NCBI GenBank assembly: GCA_944363615.1
Contig: CALVUQ010000015.1
Span: 1-38,103, forward strand
Reading direction: 5' to 3'
DNA length: 38,103 nucleotides
From: an uncultured Clostridia bacterium
GTDB taxonomy: Bacteria > Bacillota > Clostridia > Christensenellales > Pumilibacteraceae
Position numbers and translations under genes: made by a program. Position 1 is the first letter of the stretch. Each line of letters opens with the position of its first letter. The notes under the pieces were generated by a model. It was not told the DNA's origin, ran no database searches, and saw only the letters and a list, made by a program, of their open reading frames with translations. Shown piece after piece: positions 16,311 through 25,800 of this stretch.

Positions 16311-19070
16311 ATGACGAAAAGAAAATTTTTTAGATGTATTGCTTCTTATACGGCGATCGGTGTGTTGCTGATTTTAAGCGCGATGTGTTTTGCAACGGAT
16401 AAAAAAGCCGTCGCTTCGGCGGATACCGCCGCGATGTTTATCGGCGCGGACAGCTCGGTAACCGTGACGGAAAACTGCGCGCCGTACGACTATCTGCCCG
16501 TAAAGGACGGCGATTACGGCTGCAAGCTTACGTTTACGAAAAGCGGCTCCGCCGCCGTGTACAGCGAACCCTTAACTTTAAACGGCGACACGAATCTTAT
16601 TTCTCTTGTCATGCTTCCTTCCCTCGAAAACATGGGGAAGCAAAAGGCGGATTTACAGTCCTTTACCGTAAGACTTGAGCAGGAGGACGACAGCTCCAAA
16701 TACATAGAAATAAGCGTAAACGGCTTCATCGACGTCTTTCAGTCTTCGGGTTTCAGCGCAATCAAAGCGAATGCGACCGGTCAGACTTCGGGCGGAGAGG
16801 CGGCGCAATCCTCTCTTATGCCTGCGGCGGACGGGCATGAAGGCTCTGATTACCTGAGGACTTTCGGCGGAAACGTCAAACTGTTTTCTTTCGCGGGCGT
16901 AAACGCAAATACTCTGGAGTTTGTTTACAACAACGATACGGGCTGTCTTACCGCCGGCAATACGGCTACCGTGGGGGCATACAAATCCACGATAAGAAGA
17001 TTCAAACACGCATATATCGACCCTGTTCCCACGGCTGAGGAATACGGCTCCAGTATCGCTAACTTTTTTAACGACGACGTGACTTTCGACGGTTTCGATG
17101 CGGGCAAAAAAGTAAGATTGTCCGTAATCGCGGGACCTTTCGCAAACAGCGCAAGCAAGGCCGAAATACTGGTCTATTCGGTGGGCGGACAAAAAACTTT
17201 AAGCCCCATCGACGTAACCGTTCCTTCCGGGGCAGTAGAAGGCGGCAGTTACAAACTGCCTTTGCCAGTGTCTTACACAAGCGGCAAACCTCTTGCTTTC
17301 ACGGGTAATTACGAGGTTAAGGGTCCCGACGGCTCAACCGTTTCGTCGGGCGCCGCATCGGAGGACGTTACGTTCTCCACAGTCCTAAAGGGAGACTATA
17401 CCATCGTTTATTCGGACGGAGTCAACGAAAAGCAAATTACCGTTACCGCATTGTCGCGCGAGGAGGCGGACAACGATTACGCTTTGCGTTTTACGGACAT
17501 GACCGAAGATTTCAAGGGCTGTCTTACGGTTCCCGGGAAAACGTTGAGCGTCTTTGCGGCGGCGGAAAGCGGACTCGATTACGGCGAAAGTTCGGTTAAG
17601 GTGTCCGCGCTTATATATTCGGGGGATACGCTGGTAAGCGAAACGGATATTACTAACGCCGACGGTATAATTTTACCCGACGAAGGCAGTTATACGATCC
17701 GATATAAAGCGGTGGATTACGTCGGGCGCGAAATTATGTCCGATCCCGTTCCTCTTGAAGTGTCCTTTGTTCAGACAGCCTTTCAAGGTGAAGCGGACGA
17801 CTGCAACTATGCCCCAATCGGCGGGGAAAGTGCCCTTTTCAACCCGTCAAAAGACGATCTGGTTGTTTTCGACGCGCGTTACGTCGGTATGGATAAAGAC
17901 GAAGTAACCGTCGACATTTTCGTAAAAGCTCCGTCGGAAAGCGAGTTTACCGCCTACGACAATAATTTCAGGTTTGATTCGTTGGGCGAATACGTAATAA
18001 GATACGATTTCTCTTACTTCGGCCGATCCGGAAGCGTTACGCGCGTACTTAATGTTTACGATTCGGTTCTGCCCGCGCTTATTCCCGACAAATTACCCGT
18101 TAATACCGCGCCGGACTTATCCCAGGAAAGCACCGACCATAACGTATATCTAAAGGGCAAAACGGGCCTGCAGATAAAATTGCCCGTTGTTTCAGCCGTG
18201 GACGAACAGGGAGAAAAACGCGATCTGTTCGAGGAGCTCGATTATTGTGAGATTCTGCCCGACGGCACGATTGAGGACAAGACCGCGCAGTACAAAGCCG
18301 ACGTCGGCGGATACGCGTTTACTCCGTCTTCTGCGGGGGTTTACGTACTTCGTTTTACAGTGCGCGATTCGTCGGGACTATATGCGTCCCTCAACTACAG
18401 TGTGGACGTCAGAAATTACTGGTATGAAGTGACGCCCGTTTCAGATTTGCCTTCCGAGATTAACGCGTCTGAAGGATTCAGAGTACCTGAAGGCGTCGTT
18501 ACCGACTTTTTCGGGCAAAAGACGGAAGGGGCAACGGCTGCGGTTAAACTTTATTACGGCGGGGAAGTTACCGACGAAGCGGCTGCAGGGAAAGTATTTT
18601 CCGATTTAAAGCCCGGCGACTACAAAATCGAATATGTCTATTCGGCTAACGGCGAAACGTCCGATATTTATACGGTTGCGTTTAATGTAATTGACGACAT
18701 AGCGCCTGCGATTACGCTGAACGACGGCGACAGAAAAGGTTCTACGGGAAAGCCCGTAGTCATTGCCTCTTTCGACGTAAGCGATAACGACATCGTTTCC
18801 GACAAAAGCGTAAAAGTCTATTTCGGGGAAGAGGAAGTCGACGTTTACGAAGGCGCTTTTATACCCGAGCATAAGGGCGAGTACAAAGTAGTCGTCACCG
18901 CGTCGGACTTTGTCGGAAACGTACGGACCGAAAGTTACACGGTGACGGTGGGCGGCGGATTACCCGTTTGGGCGACAGTGCTTATTGCGGTCGGTGCGGT
19001 TATAGTCGCATCCGGCGCGGCGGTTGCGGTTATTCTGATTCTGAAAAGAAAGCCGAAAAAAGCTAAGTAA
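16311..19070 (+). CDS. Membrane-anchored surface protein with Ig-like domains
   Basis: This 919-residue exported protein was not assigned to a named family. A signal peptide or N-terminal helix spans residues 1 to about 37. Residues 38-300 hold one divergent copy of the lectin-like module found in the neighbouring giant proteins, closing with a DGF motif, a beta strand and VGGQKTL. About six Ig-like beta domains follow (about 303-876), recognisable by repeated GxYxxxY closing strands. The C-terminal helix at about 882-910 is followed by the basic tail KRKPKKAK, so the protein is anchored in the membrane with its body outside. Unlike the previous protein it has no Cys-Gly motif. ATGAGGTAA at 16298 provides the ribosome site. 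The gene lies 58 bases after the previous one. A binding or stalk role is inferred. Confidence 0.75.
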   Translation: MTKRKFFRCIASYTAIGVLLILSAMCFATDKKAVASADTAAMFIGADSSVTVTENCAPYDYLPVKDGDYGCKLTFTKSGSAAVYSEPLTLNGDTNLISLVMLPSLENMGKQKADLQSFTVRLEQEDDSSKYIEISVNGFIDVFQSSGFSAIKANATGQTSGGEAAQSSLMPAADGHEGSDYLRTFGGNVKLFSFAGVNANTLEFVYNNDTGCLTAGNTATVGAYKSTIRRFKHAYIDPVPTAEEYGSSIANFFNDDVTFDGFDAGKKVRLSVIAGPFANSASKAEILVYSVGGQKTLSPIDVTVPSGAVEGGSYKLPLPVSYTSGKPLAFTGNYEVKGPDGSTVSSGAASEDVTFSTVLKGDYTIVYSDGVNEKQITVTALSREEADNDYALRFTDMTEDFKGCLTVPGKTLSVFAAAESGLDYGESSVKVSALIYSGDTLVSETDITNADGIILPDEGSYTIRYKAVDYVGREIMSDPVPLEVSFVQTAFQGEADDCNYAPIGGESALFNPSKDDLVVFDARYVGMDKDEVTVDIFVKAPSESEFTAYDNNFRFDSLGEYVIRYDFSYFGRSGSVTRVLNVYDSVLPALIPDKLPVNTAPDLSQESTDHNVYLKGKTGLQIKLPVVSAVDEQGEKRDLFEELDYCEILPDGTIEDKTAQYKADVGGYAFTPSSAGVYVLRFTVRDSSGLYASLNYSVDVRNYWYEVTPVSDLPSEINASEGFRVPEGVVTDFFGQKTEGATAAVKLYYGGEVTDEAAAGKVFSDLKPGDYKIEYVYSANGETSDIYTVAFNVIDDIAPAITLNDGDRKGSTGKPVVIASFDVSDNDIVSDKSVKVYFGEEEVDVYEGAFIPEHKGEYKVVVTASDFVGNVRTESYTVTVGGGLPVWATVLIAVGAVIVASGAAVAVILILKRKPKKAK

Positions 19071-19108
19071 AACAGTAGACAGACTACTTTTATGAAAAGG
19101 AGAAAATT

Positions 19109-20761
19109 ATGGTTAAAAAAATTCTGGCAATTCTGATCGCGGCAATCACGATGTGCGCTCCGCTTTGCGCATGTACGCCCCAAAACGACGGGGAGGAAAT
19201 CGACCCGAACCGTACCCAGCTTTACATCGGCATTTTTGAGGGCGGCTGGGGAAGAGAATGGATTGACGAAATGAAAAAAGGATTCGAGGCGATTTATCCC
19301 GAAGTTCAGCTGATGATTGAGGGCAAAAAGGACGAATTTACCAACGACAACCTTAAAGCTTCCATAGAATCCGGTCAGTACGATATGTATTTTTCCACGG
19401 CAAGTCCGTCGGATTTCGTAGCCAACGAGTCGGTGAACAACAAGCTTATGGACATTACCGAGGCGGTAACCACTCCTCTTACCGAATACGGCGAAACCCG
19501 CTCCATAGAGGACAAAATGGACCCGTTTATGCAAAGCTATATGAAGGCGTCCAACAGCAGCGGCAAATATTACACGATACCCATGTACACCTCTTTCTAT
19601 AACATAGTGTATGACGTGGATCTGTTTGAAAATGACAAAAAGCCCCTGTATTTTGCCGAGGACGGTACGTTTACGTCGGGCAAGACCGAAAGCGGCGCAA
19701 AAGCCAAATCGGCGGGACAGGACGGCGTTGCCGGCACTTACGACGACGGCTTGCCGGTAACCTGGGACGACTTCAAAAAGCTTTTAAGCAAGATGGTGGA
19801 ATATAACATCTGTCCTTTCGTATGGGGCAGCGACGTAAGCGCTTACCGCGCGGACTACTTTACCACCGTATGGGCTAATTACGAGGGAGAGGAAAACTTT
19901 AAACTTAACTTTACTTTCGACGGAATAGATACTTCGCAGGCGGGTACGGACACCGACGAATCTGGAAGGACGGGACTGAGGATTACCGAGCAAAACGGCT
20001 ACGAACTGCAAAAACAGCCCGGCAAGAGATACGCGCTTGAAATGGCGAAATATATAATAAACAACAATCTTTATCACGGCGAGTCTTTCTACGGTTCTTT
20101 CGACTATCTTGCCGCGCAAAACGCTTACCTTTATTCCAAATACCGTGAAAGCGAAGGCGGGCAGAGAATAGCGATGCTTATAGAGGGCGGCTGGTGGGAA
20201 AACGAGGCTAAAGCCACGATAGAGGAAATGACTACCAAGTACGGCGACGAATACGCAAACCGTCGTTTCGGTATCATGACCGTTCCGCGCTTTGAGGGCG
20301 GCGCTACCGAAAAAACGCTTTATTCCGTTACCGGCAACAGCGTTGTTCTCATACGCAAAAACGCCAAACAACCCGACTGGGCGATTAAATTTTTGCGTTA
20401 CACCACCACGGACGAAAATTTAAGGCTTTATACGCGTATGACGGGCTCTACGCGCGCGTACGACTATGAGCTTACCAAAGAGGATTTGGAGCAGATGTCT
20501 TACTACAAGCGTTCGCTTTGGGACATTTTCAGCAACGAGAACACGGGCCTTGTGTACGCTTACGGCCCCAGTAAACTTGCGCTTAACAATCAAAGCTATT
20601 TCCGCTCCACCTGGAACTGGAATGCAGTTACAAGCACGGGTCGCCAGCTTAACGAGCCGTTAACGGTGTTCGAGCAGTACGGCGATCAGGTTTCGGTGGA
20701 CGATTATCTGACGGCGCTTTACGATTATCACAAGTCAAACTGGAACAGTCTTAACAGATAG
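19109..20761 (+). CDS. Sugar ABC transporter substrate-binding lipoprotein
   Basis: This extracellular solute-binding protein of the CUT1 family captures an oligosaccharide and delivers it to the two permeases encoded next. The N-terminus is a lipoprotein signal with lipobox LCAC and the lipidated residue C22. The mature part is a type-1 SBP fold (about 525 residues), longer than the usual 400-450 and so likely to fit a large ligand. The region near residues 370-410 (the WWEN and FGIMTVPRFEGG segments) and the FLRYTTTDENLR helix are typical of family-1 binding proteins. AAAAGGAG lies upstream. It sits between two giant surface proteins and the permeases, which ties all of them to one substrate. 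The ligand cannot be read from the sequence. Confidence 0.92.
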   Translation: MVKKILAILIAAITMCAPLCACTPQNDGEEIDPNRTQLYIGIFEGGWGREWIDEMKKGFEAIYPEVQLMIEGKKDEFTNDNLKASIESGQYDMYFSTASPSDFVANESVNNKLMDITEAVTTPLTEYGETRSIEDKMDPFMQSYMKASNSSGKYYTIPMYTSFYNIVYDVDLFENDKKPLYFAEDGTFTSGKTESGAKAKSAGQDGVAGTYDDGLPVTWDDFKKLLSKMVEYNICPFVWGSDVSAYRADYFTTVWANYEGEENFKLNFTFDGIDTSQAGTDTDESGRTGLRITEQNGYELQKQPGKRYALEMAKYIINNNLYHGESFYGSFDYLAAQNAYLYSKYRESEGGQRIAMLIEGGWWENEAKATIEEMTTKYGDEYANRRFGIMTVPRFEGGATEKTLYSVTGNSVVLIRKNAKQPDWAIKFLRYTTTDENLRLYTRMTGSTRAYDYELTKEDLEQMSYYKRSLWDIFSNENTGLVYAYGPSKLALNNQSYFRSTWNWNAVTSTGRQLNEPLTVFEQYGDQVSVDDYLTALYDYHKSNWNSLNR

Positions 20762-20781
20762 TTTTTCCTGTGGAGAAGAAA

Positions 20782-21846
20782 ATGGAAAATGAAAAGAAAA
20801 AAGAGAGCGTTTTCGTAAGGGCGGCTAAAGCCGTTAAAAACGGGCTGAAAAAGGCGTGGGCAGCGGTAAAAAAGTTCTTTTACGACGTTTCCGTGGCGGT
20901 TTATCGCAAAACGCACAAAAAGCCAAGGAAAATAAGGTCTTACAGCGCCAGACGCCGTTCGGAAATACTGTTTCTGGTATGCCTTCTCGCGTATCCTATA
21001 CTGATATTTTTTGTAGGCTACGTTTACGTCAACATAAATTCCGTCTTGCTTACATTCCAGACATACGACATAGACAAAGGTGTTTTTTACTGGAGCGGAC
21101 TTACAAACATCAAAAAAGTGCTGTCGGATCTAATCAGCGATCCCGTGATATCGCCCATGTTCGGACGTTCGCTTTCGTCCTATGCCATAAGAATGCTGAT
21201 AGGATTCCCGCTTAACATTATCTTTGCTTACGTAATTTACAAAAAAATACCGTTTTCGGGACTGTTTCAGATAGTGCTTTTCCTGCCCAGTATTATTTCC
21301 AGCATGGTAGTAACGCTAATGTTCAAGAATTTCGTGGACTATATAGTGCCGGCCGTATTCAGCGCTTTCGGCATGAAAAATCCGCCCAACCTGCTGTTCG
21401 ATTACCAGACCGCTTTCGGAATGCAGAACTTCTACACGATATGGGTAGGGTTCGGGTCGCAACTGATACTGTATTCGGGCGCGATGAGCCGTATTCCCGA
21501 TTCGATTGTGGAATTCGGCGAGCTTGAAGGGATTACGATGTTCAAAGAATTCTGGCACGTAACCATTCCCATGATATGGCAGACCATTACCATATTTTTG
21601 GTTACGGGCGTAGCCACGATATTTACGGGCCAGCTTGCTTTGTTTAATTTTTACGGCACCAACGCGCCTACGGAAATACAGACCATAGGATATTATTTCT
21701 TCCAGCGAGTAGTGGGAGAGGCGGCAACTTACGCGGATTATCCGTATGCCGCGGCAGGAGGACTTTTGTTTACCTTGGTCGCCGCGCCCGTAACGCTTCT
21801 GGCGCGCTGGCTGCTTGAAAAGTTCGGACCAAACGTTGAGTTCTGA
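20782..21846 (+). CDS. Sugar ABC transporter permease, first subunit (MalF/UgpA type)
   Basis: This is one half of the membrane channel of a CUT1 sugar importer. The protein has 354 residues. An unusually long basic cytoplasmic N-terminus of about 75 residues (many Lys and Arg) precedes six membrane helices. The EAA loop that docks the ATPase lies at about residues 243-266 (ELEGITMFKEFWHVTIP). An upstream in-frame GTG at 20770 exists, but GGAG at 20772-20775 lies six bases before the ATG at 20782, so I use the ATG. The gene follows the binding protein closely and precedes the second permease. No ATPase for this importer is encoded in the window. The family usually shares an MsmX-like ATPase encoded elsewhere. 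Confidence 0.9.
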   Translation: MENEKKKESVFVRAAKAVKNGLKKAWAAVKKFFYDVSVAVYRKTHKKPRKIRSYSARRRSEILFLVCLLAYPILIFFVGYVYVNINSVLLTFQTYDIDKGVFYWSGLTNIKKVLSDLISDPVISPMFGRSLSSYAIRMLIGFPLNIIFAYVIYKKIPFSGLFQIVLFLPSIISSMVVTLMFKNFVDYIVPAVFSAFGMKNPPNLLFDYQTAFGMQNFYTIWVGFGSQLILYSGAMSRIPDSIVEFGELEGITMFKEFWHVTIPMIWQTITIFLVTGVATIFTGQLALFNFYGTNAPTEIQTIGYYFFQRVVGEAATYADYPYAAAGGLLFTLVAAPVTLLARWLLEKFGPNVEF

Positions 21847-21865
21847 AGAAAAGGGGATAGCGAAT

Positions 21866-22825
21866 ATGACAACCGAAAACAATACCTGCGCCGCTATGGC
21901 CGACGTCGGAACAAAATTAGTAAAAGGGAAAAAACAGAAGTCCAAAATCCGCAAAACTTTTATGCGGCAGCCTTTTTCCATCATAATTTTCGTATTGCTG
22001 GTGTTTTACGTTATTTCATTTCTTTCCCCGCTTATTTGGGCGTTCATCTGCTCTTTCAAGTCAAGGACGGATTTCGTGCTTAACAAATTCGGTCTTCCCG
22101 AAGAATGGATGTTTGAAAATTATCCCGCCGTTTTTAAGGAGTTATACATAAGAGTGCTGACTAAAAGCGGGTTTAAAAACGTTTATGCATGGCAGCTTAT
22201 AGGCAATGCGCTGTTTTATTCGATAGGCTCTACGCTGGTTACGACCACTTCGCACTGCATTACCGCTTATGCCGCGGCGCGTTACGGCAAATACCTTATC
22301 TGCAGACTTTTATATCCGCTTGTGATAGTCGTAATGCTGCTGCCCATTGTGGGTTCGCTTGCGTCGGAACTGCAGATGCTGCATACCATAGGCGCCTATG
22401 ACAACGTGGTGTTTCTTATGTTCATGAAGGGCGGATTTCTGGGAACGAATTTTCTTATTTTCTACGCGACTTTCAAGGGAATATCCTGGGAATATGCCGA
22501 GGCGGCATTCATTGACGGCGCTTCGCACGCAAGGGTTCTTTTTACCATAATGATTCCGCTTGCGATGACCACCGTAACCGCGCTTGCTTTGCTTACTTTT
22601 ATCGGATACTGGAACGATTGGTCCGTCAACGTCATTTATCTTCCCAATTTTCCGATGATATCCTACGCGCTTTATACTTTCCAGAACAATACGATTAACA
22701 GCATTTCTTCGGTACCGCACAGACTTGCAGCCTGCATGATAGTTCTTTTCCCCATATTGGTAATATTTCTCGTTTTCCGAAAAAAACTTATGGGCAACCT
22801 TACCGTAGGCGGCCTTAAAGGTTAA
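21866..22825 (+). CDS. Sugar ABC transporter permease, second subunit (MalG/UgpE type)
   Basis: This is the second channel subunit of the importer. The 319-residue protein has a short cytoplasmic N-terminus, six membrane helices and the EAA loop at about residues 209-232 (EYAEAAFIDGASHARVLFTI), which matches the CUT1 consensus very well. A frame extending upstream into the end of the first permease gene exists, but AAGGGG a suitable distance before the ATG at 21866 makes that the likely start. Spacing to the first permease is 19 bases. The next gene, another giant secreted protein, starts 34 bases after the stop. Confidence 0.92.
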   Translation: MTTENNTCAAMADVGTKLVKGKKQKSKIRKTFMRQPFSIIIFVLLVFYVISFLSPLIWAFICSFKSRTDFVLNKFGLPEEWMFENYPAVFKELYIRVLTKSGFKNVYAWQLIGNALFYSIGSTLVTTTSHCITAYAAARYGKYLICRLLYPLVIVVMLLPIVGSLASELQMLHTIGAYDNVVFLMFMKGGFLGTNFLIFYATFKGISWEYAEAAFIDGASHARVLFTIMIPLAMTTVTALALLTFIGYWNDWSVNVIYLPNFPMISYALYTFQNNTINSISSVPHRLAACMIVLFPILVIFLVFRKKLMGNLTVGGLKG

Positions 22826-22859
22826 ACGGATTTCCGAAAACTTGTCAGGAGATTTATTT

Positions 22860-25800
22860 ATGAATAAGACCAGGATGAAAATATATTCTTGTTTTGCCGT
22901 GCTGGCGGCGGTTGCGCTGGCGGCGGCCATGCTGTTTTTTGCCCGTCCTGCGCGCGTAAAAGCGGAAAGCGAAACTTTCGCCGTTTCGCAGATTTTTTTC
23001 GCCAAACCGGGTGAGAACACGGGCGCTGAGCGCATAACCGCAGCCGATGAGGCAAACGGTCTGCCCGCGTATTTGTACGACGAGCAGAACGCGGGATTCA
23101 AAAAAGATTATACCTGTTCCGGCGCGCTTGTGAATTTAAGAAAAACCGTTTCGTCAGAAATTTTTTCCACGGTGAGATCGCAGAATTTCGTTATAAGCGA
23201 CAATACCGCCGACGATACTTTGGTTGAGTTTTTCCCCGCGGGAGCGTACAACAATTATTACGACAAGATTTACGATGCCGCTACAGGCGGAGAAAAGCTT
23301 ACCGCCTCCCAGGCTTATGCTGATACTTCTTACTGGCCGCCGCTCAGGGACGTTACGATGAGAATAGTCGACGGCGCCGACCCCGATAACTTTATTACCG
23401 TGGATTTCGAATGGCAGAAAAGCTCCAACGCATCGTTCTATGTTTCGCGATTGTTTGCCTATGCGCCCGGCCAGGCAAGGGGTGCGGAGCGCGGCGACGG
23501 CAATCTGAATTTAGCGGGCGGTGCGCTTGTTCCGCAAAGCTACTGGGGCAATACCTATCTTCCTTTTAAGCTTTATTACGACTCTCAGGAAAACAAGCTT
23601 TACTCCGACATCTGCGATATTAACGGCGGCAATGTCACCAAAGCTTTGGTGCGCGATTTTTCAAAGGCTTATTCCGACGATAACGTTACTTGGGAAGGAT
23701 TCAAAGGAGATTCGGTTTATACGGAGGTAATTTTTACCGGCGGAAATCAGGACAGCAGATTGCTTTTTACAATGCTGGACGGTTTAAGTCTTGAAACGGA
23801 CGAAAACGGGAATCTCATTTCCGCCAACGCTCAGGCTTACAACGCCGAGGAGTCGGGGTATTATGCGGTGCTTAACTCGCTGGAATTAAACGACGGTCCC
23901 GCTTCTTATCCCGTGCCCGCGCTTACGGTAAGAAATCTCATTACGGTAAAAGAAGATATGGTTTCCTATTCGGAAGGGTTTGTGCTTAACGTTTTGGACG
24001 AAACGGGCGCGGACATTACCCAAAGCTGTCTTTCGGGGCTTGACAACGGCAAATGGACGCAGGATACCGTTTTTACCGCCCCCGCGGTAGGGAATTACAA
24101 GTTTGTTTACACGCGCGGCACGGCGGTAATCGAAAAGGACGTCATAGTGCGTAACAACAAAAAAACCGAAGATATTCTGGTGCCGTCCGACGGCGACGCC
24201 ATGGAATTCGAATATTCCGCAACTCCGCCGGAATACATGTCCGACAGCATAAAAAACAGGCAGGGGCTGGGTATAAAATTCAGCAAGGATTTCACGCTGG
24301 ACTTCAATATCGTCATTGACCTTGCTTACGTCGGGTTAGACGTGCCTTTGATCGAATATCTCATCACTCCGCCCGAAAAAGCCGAGTACAGCGGAGAACA
24401 ATCTTACGAGGGATGCGACGAATTCGACTCCGTAAAATTGCGGTTAACCGACATCAACGACGAAAACGTTTTTGTGGACATACTGCACAATCATTCCGAC
24501 TTCGGCGTGCATCTGTCATTCGCTACGGCGGCAGCCTCGGGGCAAAGCTATGCCAACAACAAACAAAACAAAAATTTCGGGTCTTTTTCCGACAATAACG
24601 GCGTGGCGATAACAAGCACTTTTACGGGCTATAGCTCCAATACCACCTCTTTTTATTACGATGACGCCGATAAAAGCGTGTATGTTTTTCCCGATTATTA
24701 TGACGGGGCGTTGTACGAAGTCCGCGACCTCGATGACCCGGCGCAGCTTATAGGGCTTGACAAGGTTTTCGAAGGCTTCCCCAGCGGTAAAGTAAAACTT
24801 TCCCTTTCTTTCGAGGGGGTAAGAAGCGAATCCGCAAGCGTTATAATTTATTCGATAAACGGTCAGAAGCTGTCTTCCGATATGATTGTCGACGACAGCG
24901 CGCCACAAATACACGACCTTGAAAATTTCCTCGGCGTGCTGCCTCAGGGTGAAATCGGCACCGCTTACCCCTTCCCGAAAATCGAAGCTTTTGACCTTGT
25001 GGATGGTAATCTCAACGATAAGACGGTCAGAAAGCTTTATTACGATTATAAGGGCGATCAGGAGAAGGAAATATCTTTTGAAGGCAACTATTTCGTACCT
25101 CGTCAGACGGGAGACTATACTCTTGTCTGTACCGTAAGGGACAATTCGCTTAACGAGCAGACGGTGGAATTTCCCATTCATGTTATCGATAAATTGGATT
25201 TCATCAACCTTACGCTGTCGGAGAATTATCCGGAATCGGCCATAGTGGGGGAAAGCTTTATCATTCCTTCCTGCAGTGTCAGCGGCGGCAGCGGAATGAA
25301 AAAAGTGGAATTTTCCGTAAAAGCGCCCGACGGAAGTTTTCTTCCCGAAGACATAAAGAAACTTGATTTTGCCGATCAGGGTACTTACGTCGTTACTTAT
25401 TCCGTCACGGACTATCTGATGACGAATAAGATTTTCAGTTACATAATATCTTCGCGATATTCCGATAAACCAGTACTGAACGACGTAAACGTGCCTCAAG
25501 CGATACTTGCCGGCAAAAAAACGGTTTTACCCGCGGCAAAGGCTTATGACTACACTTCGTTTATCGGTGAAAAACGCAGTGCGCTTGTCGAGGTTTTTGT
25601 CACCGAGCCCGGTAAAGAAAGAGTTAAAGTCGGGGATGATCTGGCGTTTATTCCTTCCGTTTCTTCGGGGACGGTAAAAGTGGAATATGTTGCGTCGGCT
25701 TTACTTGATAAAAGCAAAACCCAAACCAAAACCTACTATACCGAGGTTATAAGTCCCGTCGACATGAGCGATTACTTTATTAAAAACGGCGTTACGGCGC

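Noticed and set aside
24516..25499. 327-codon frame antisense to the giant secreted protein
   Set aside because: The composition is unlike a real protein, there is no upstream ribosome site, and the plus-strand gene is well supported by signal peptide and homologous modules.
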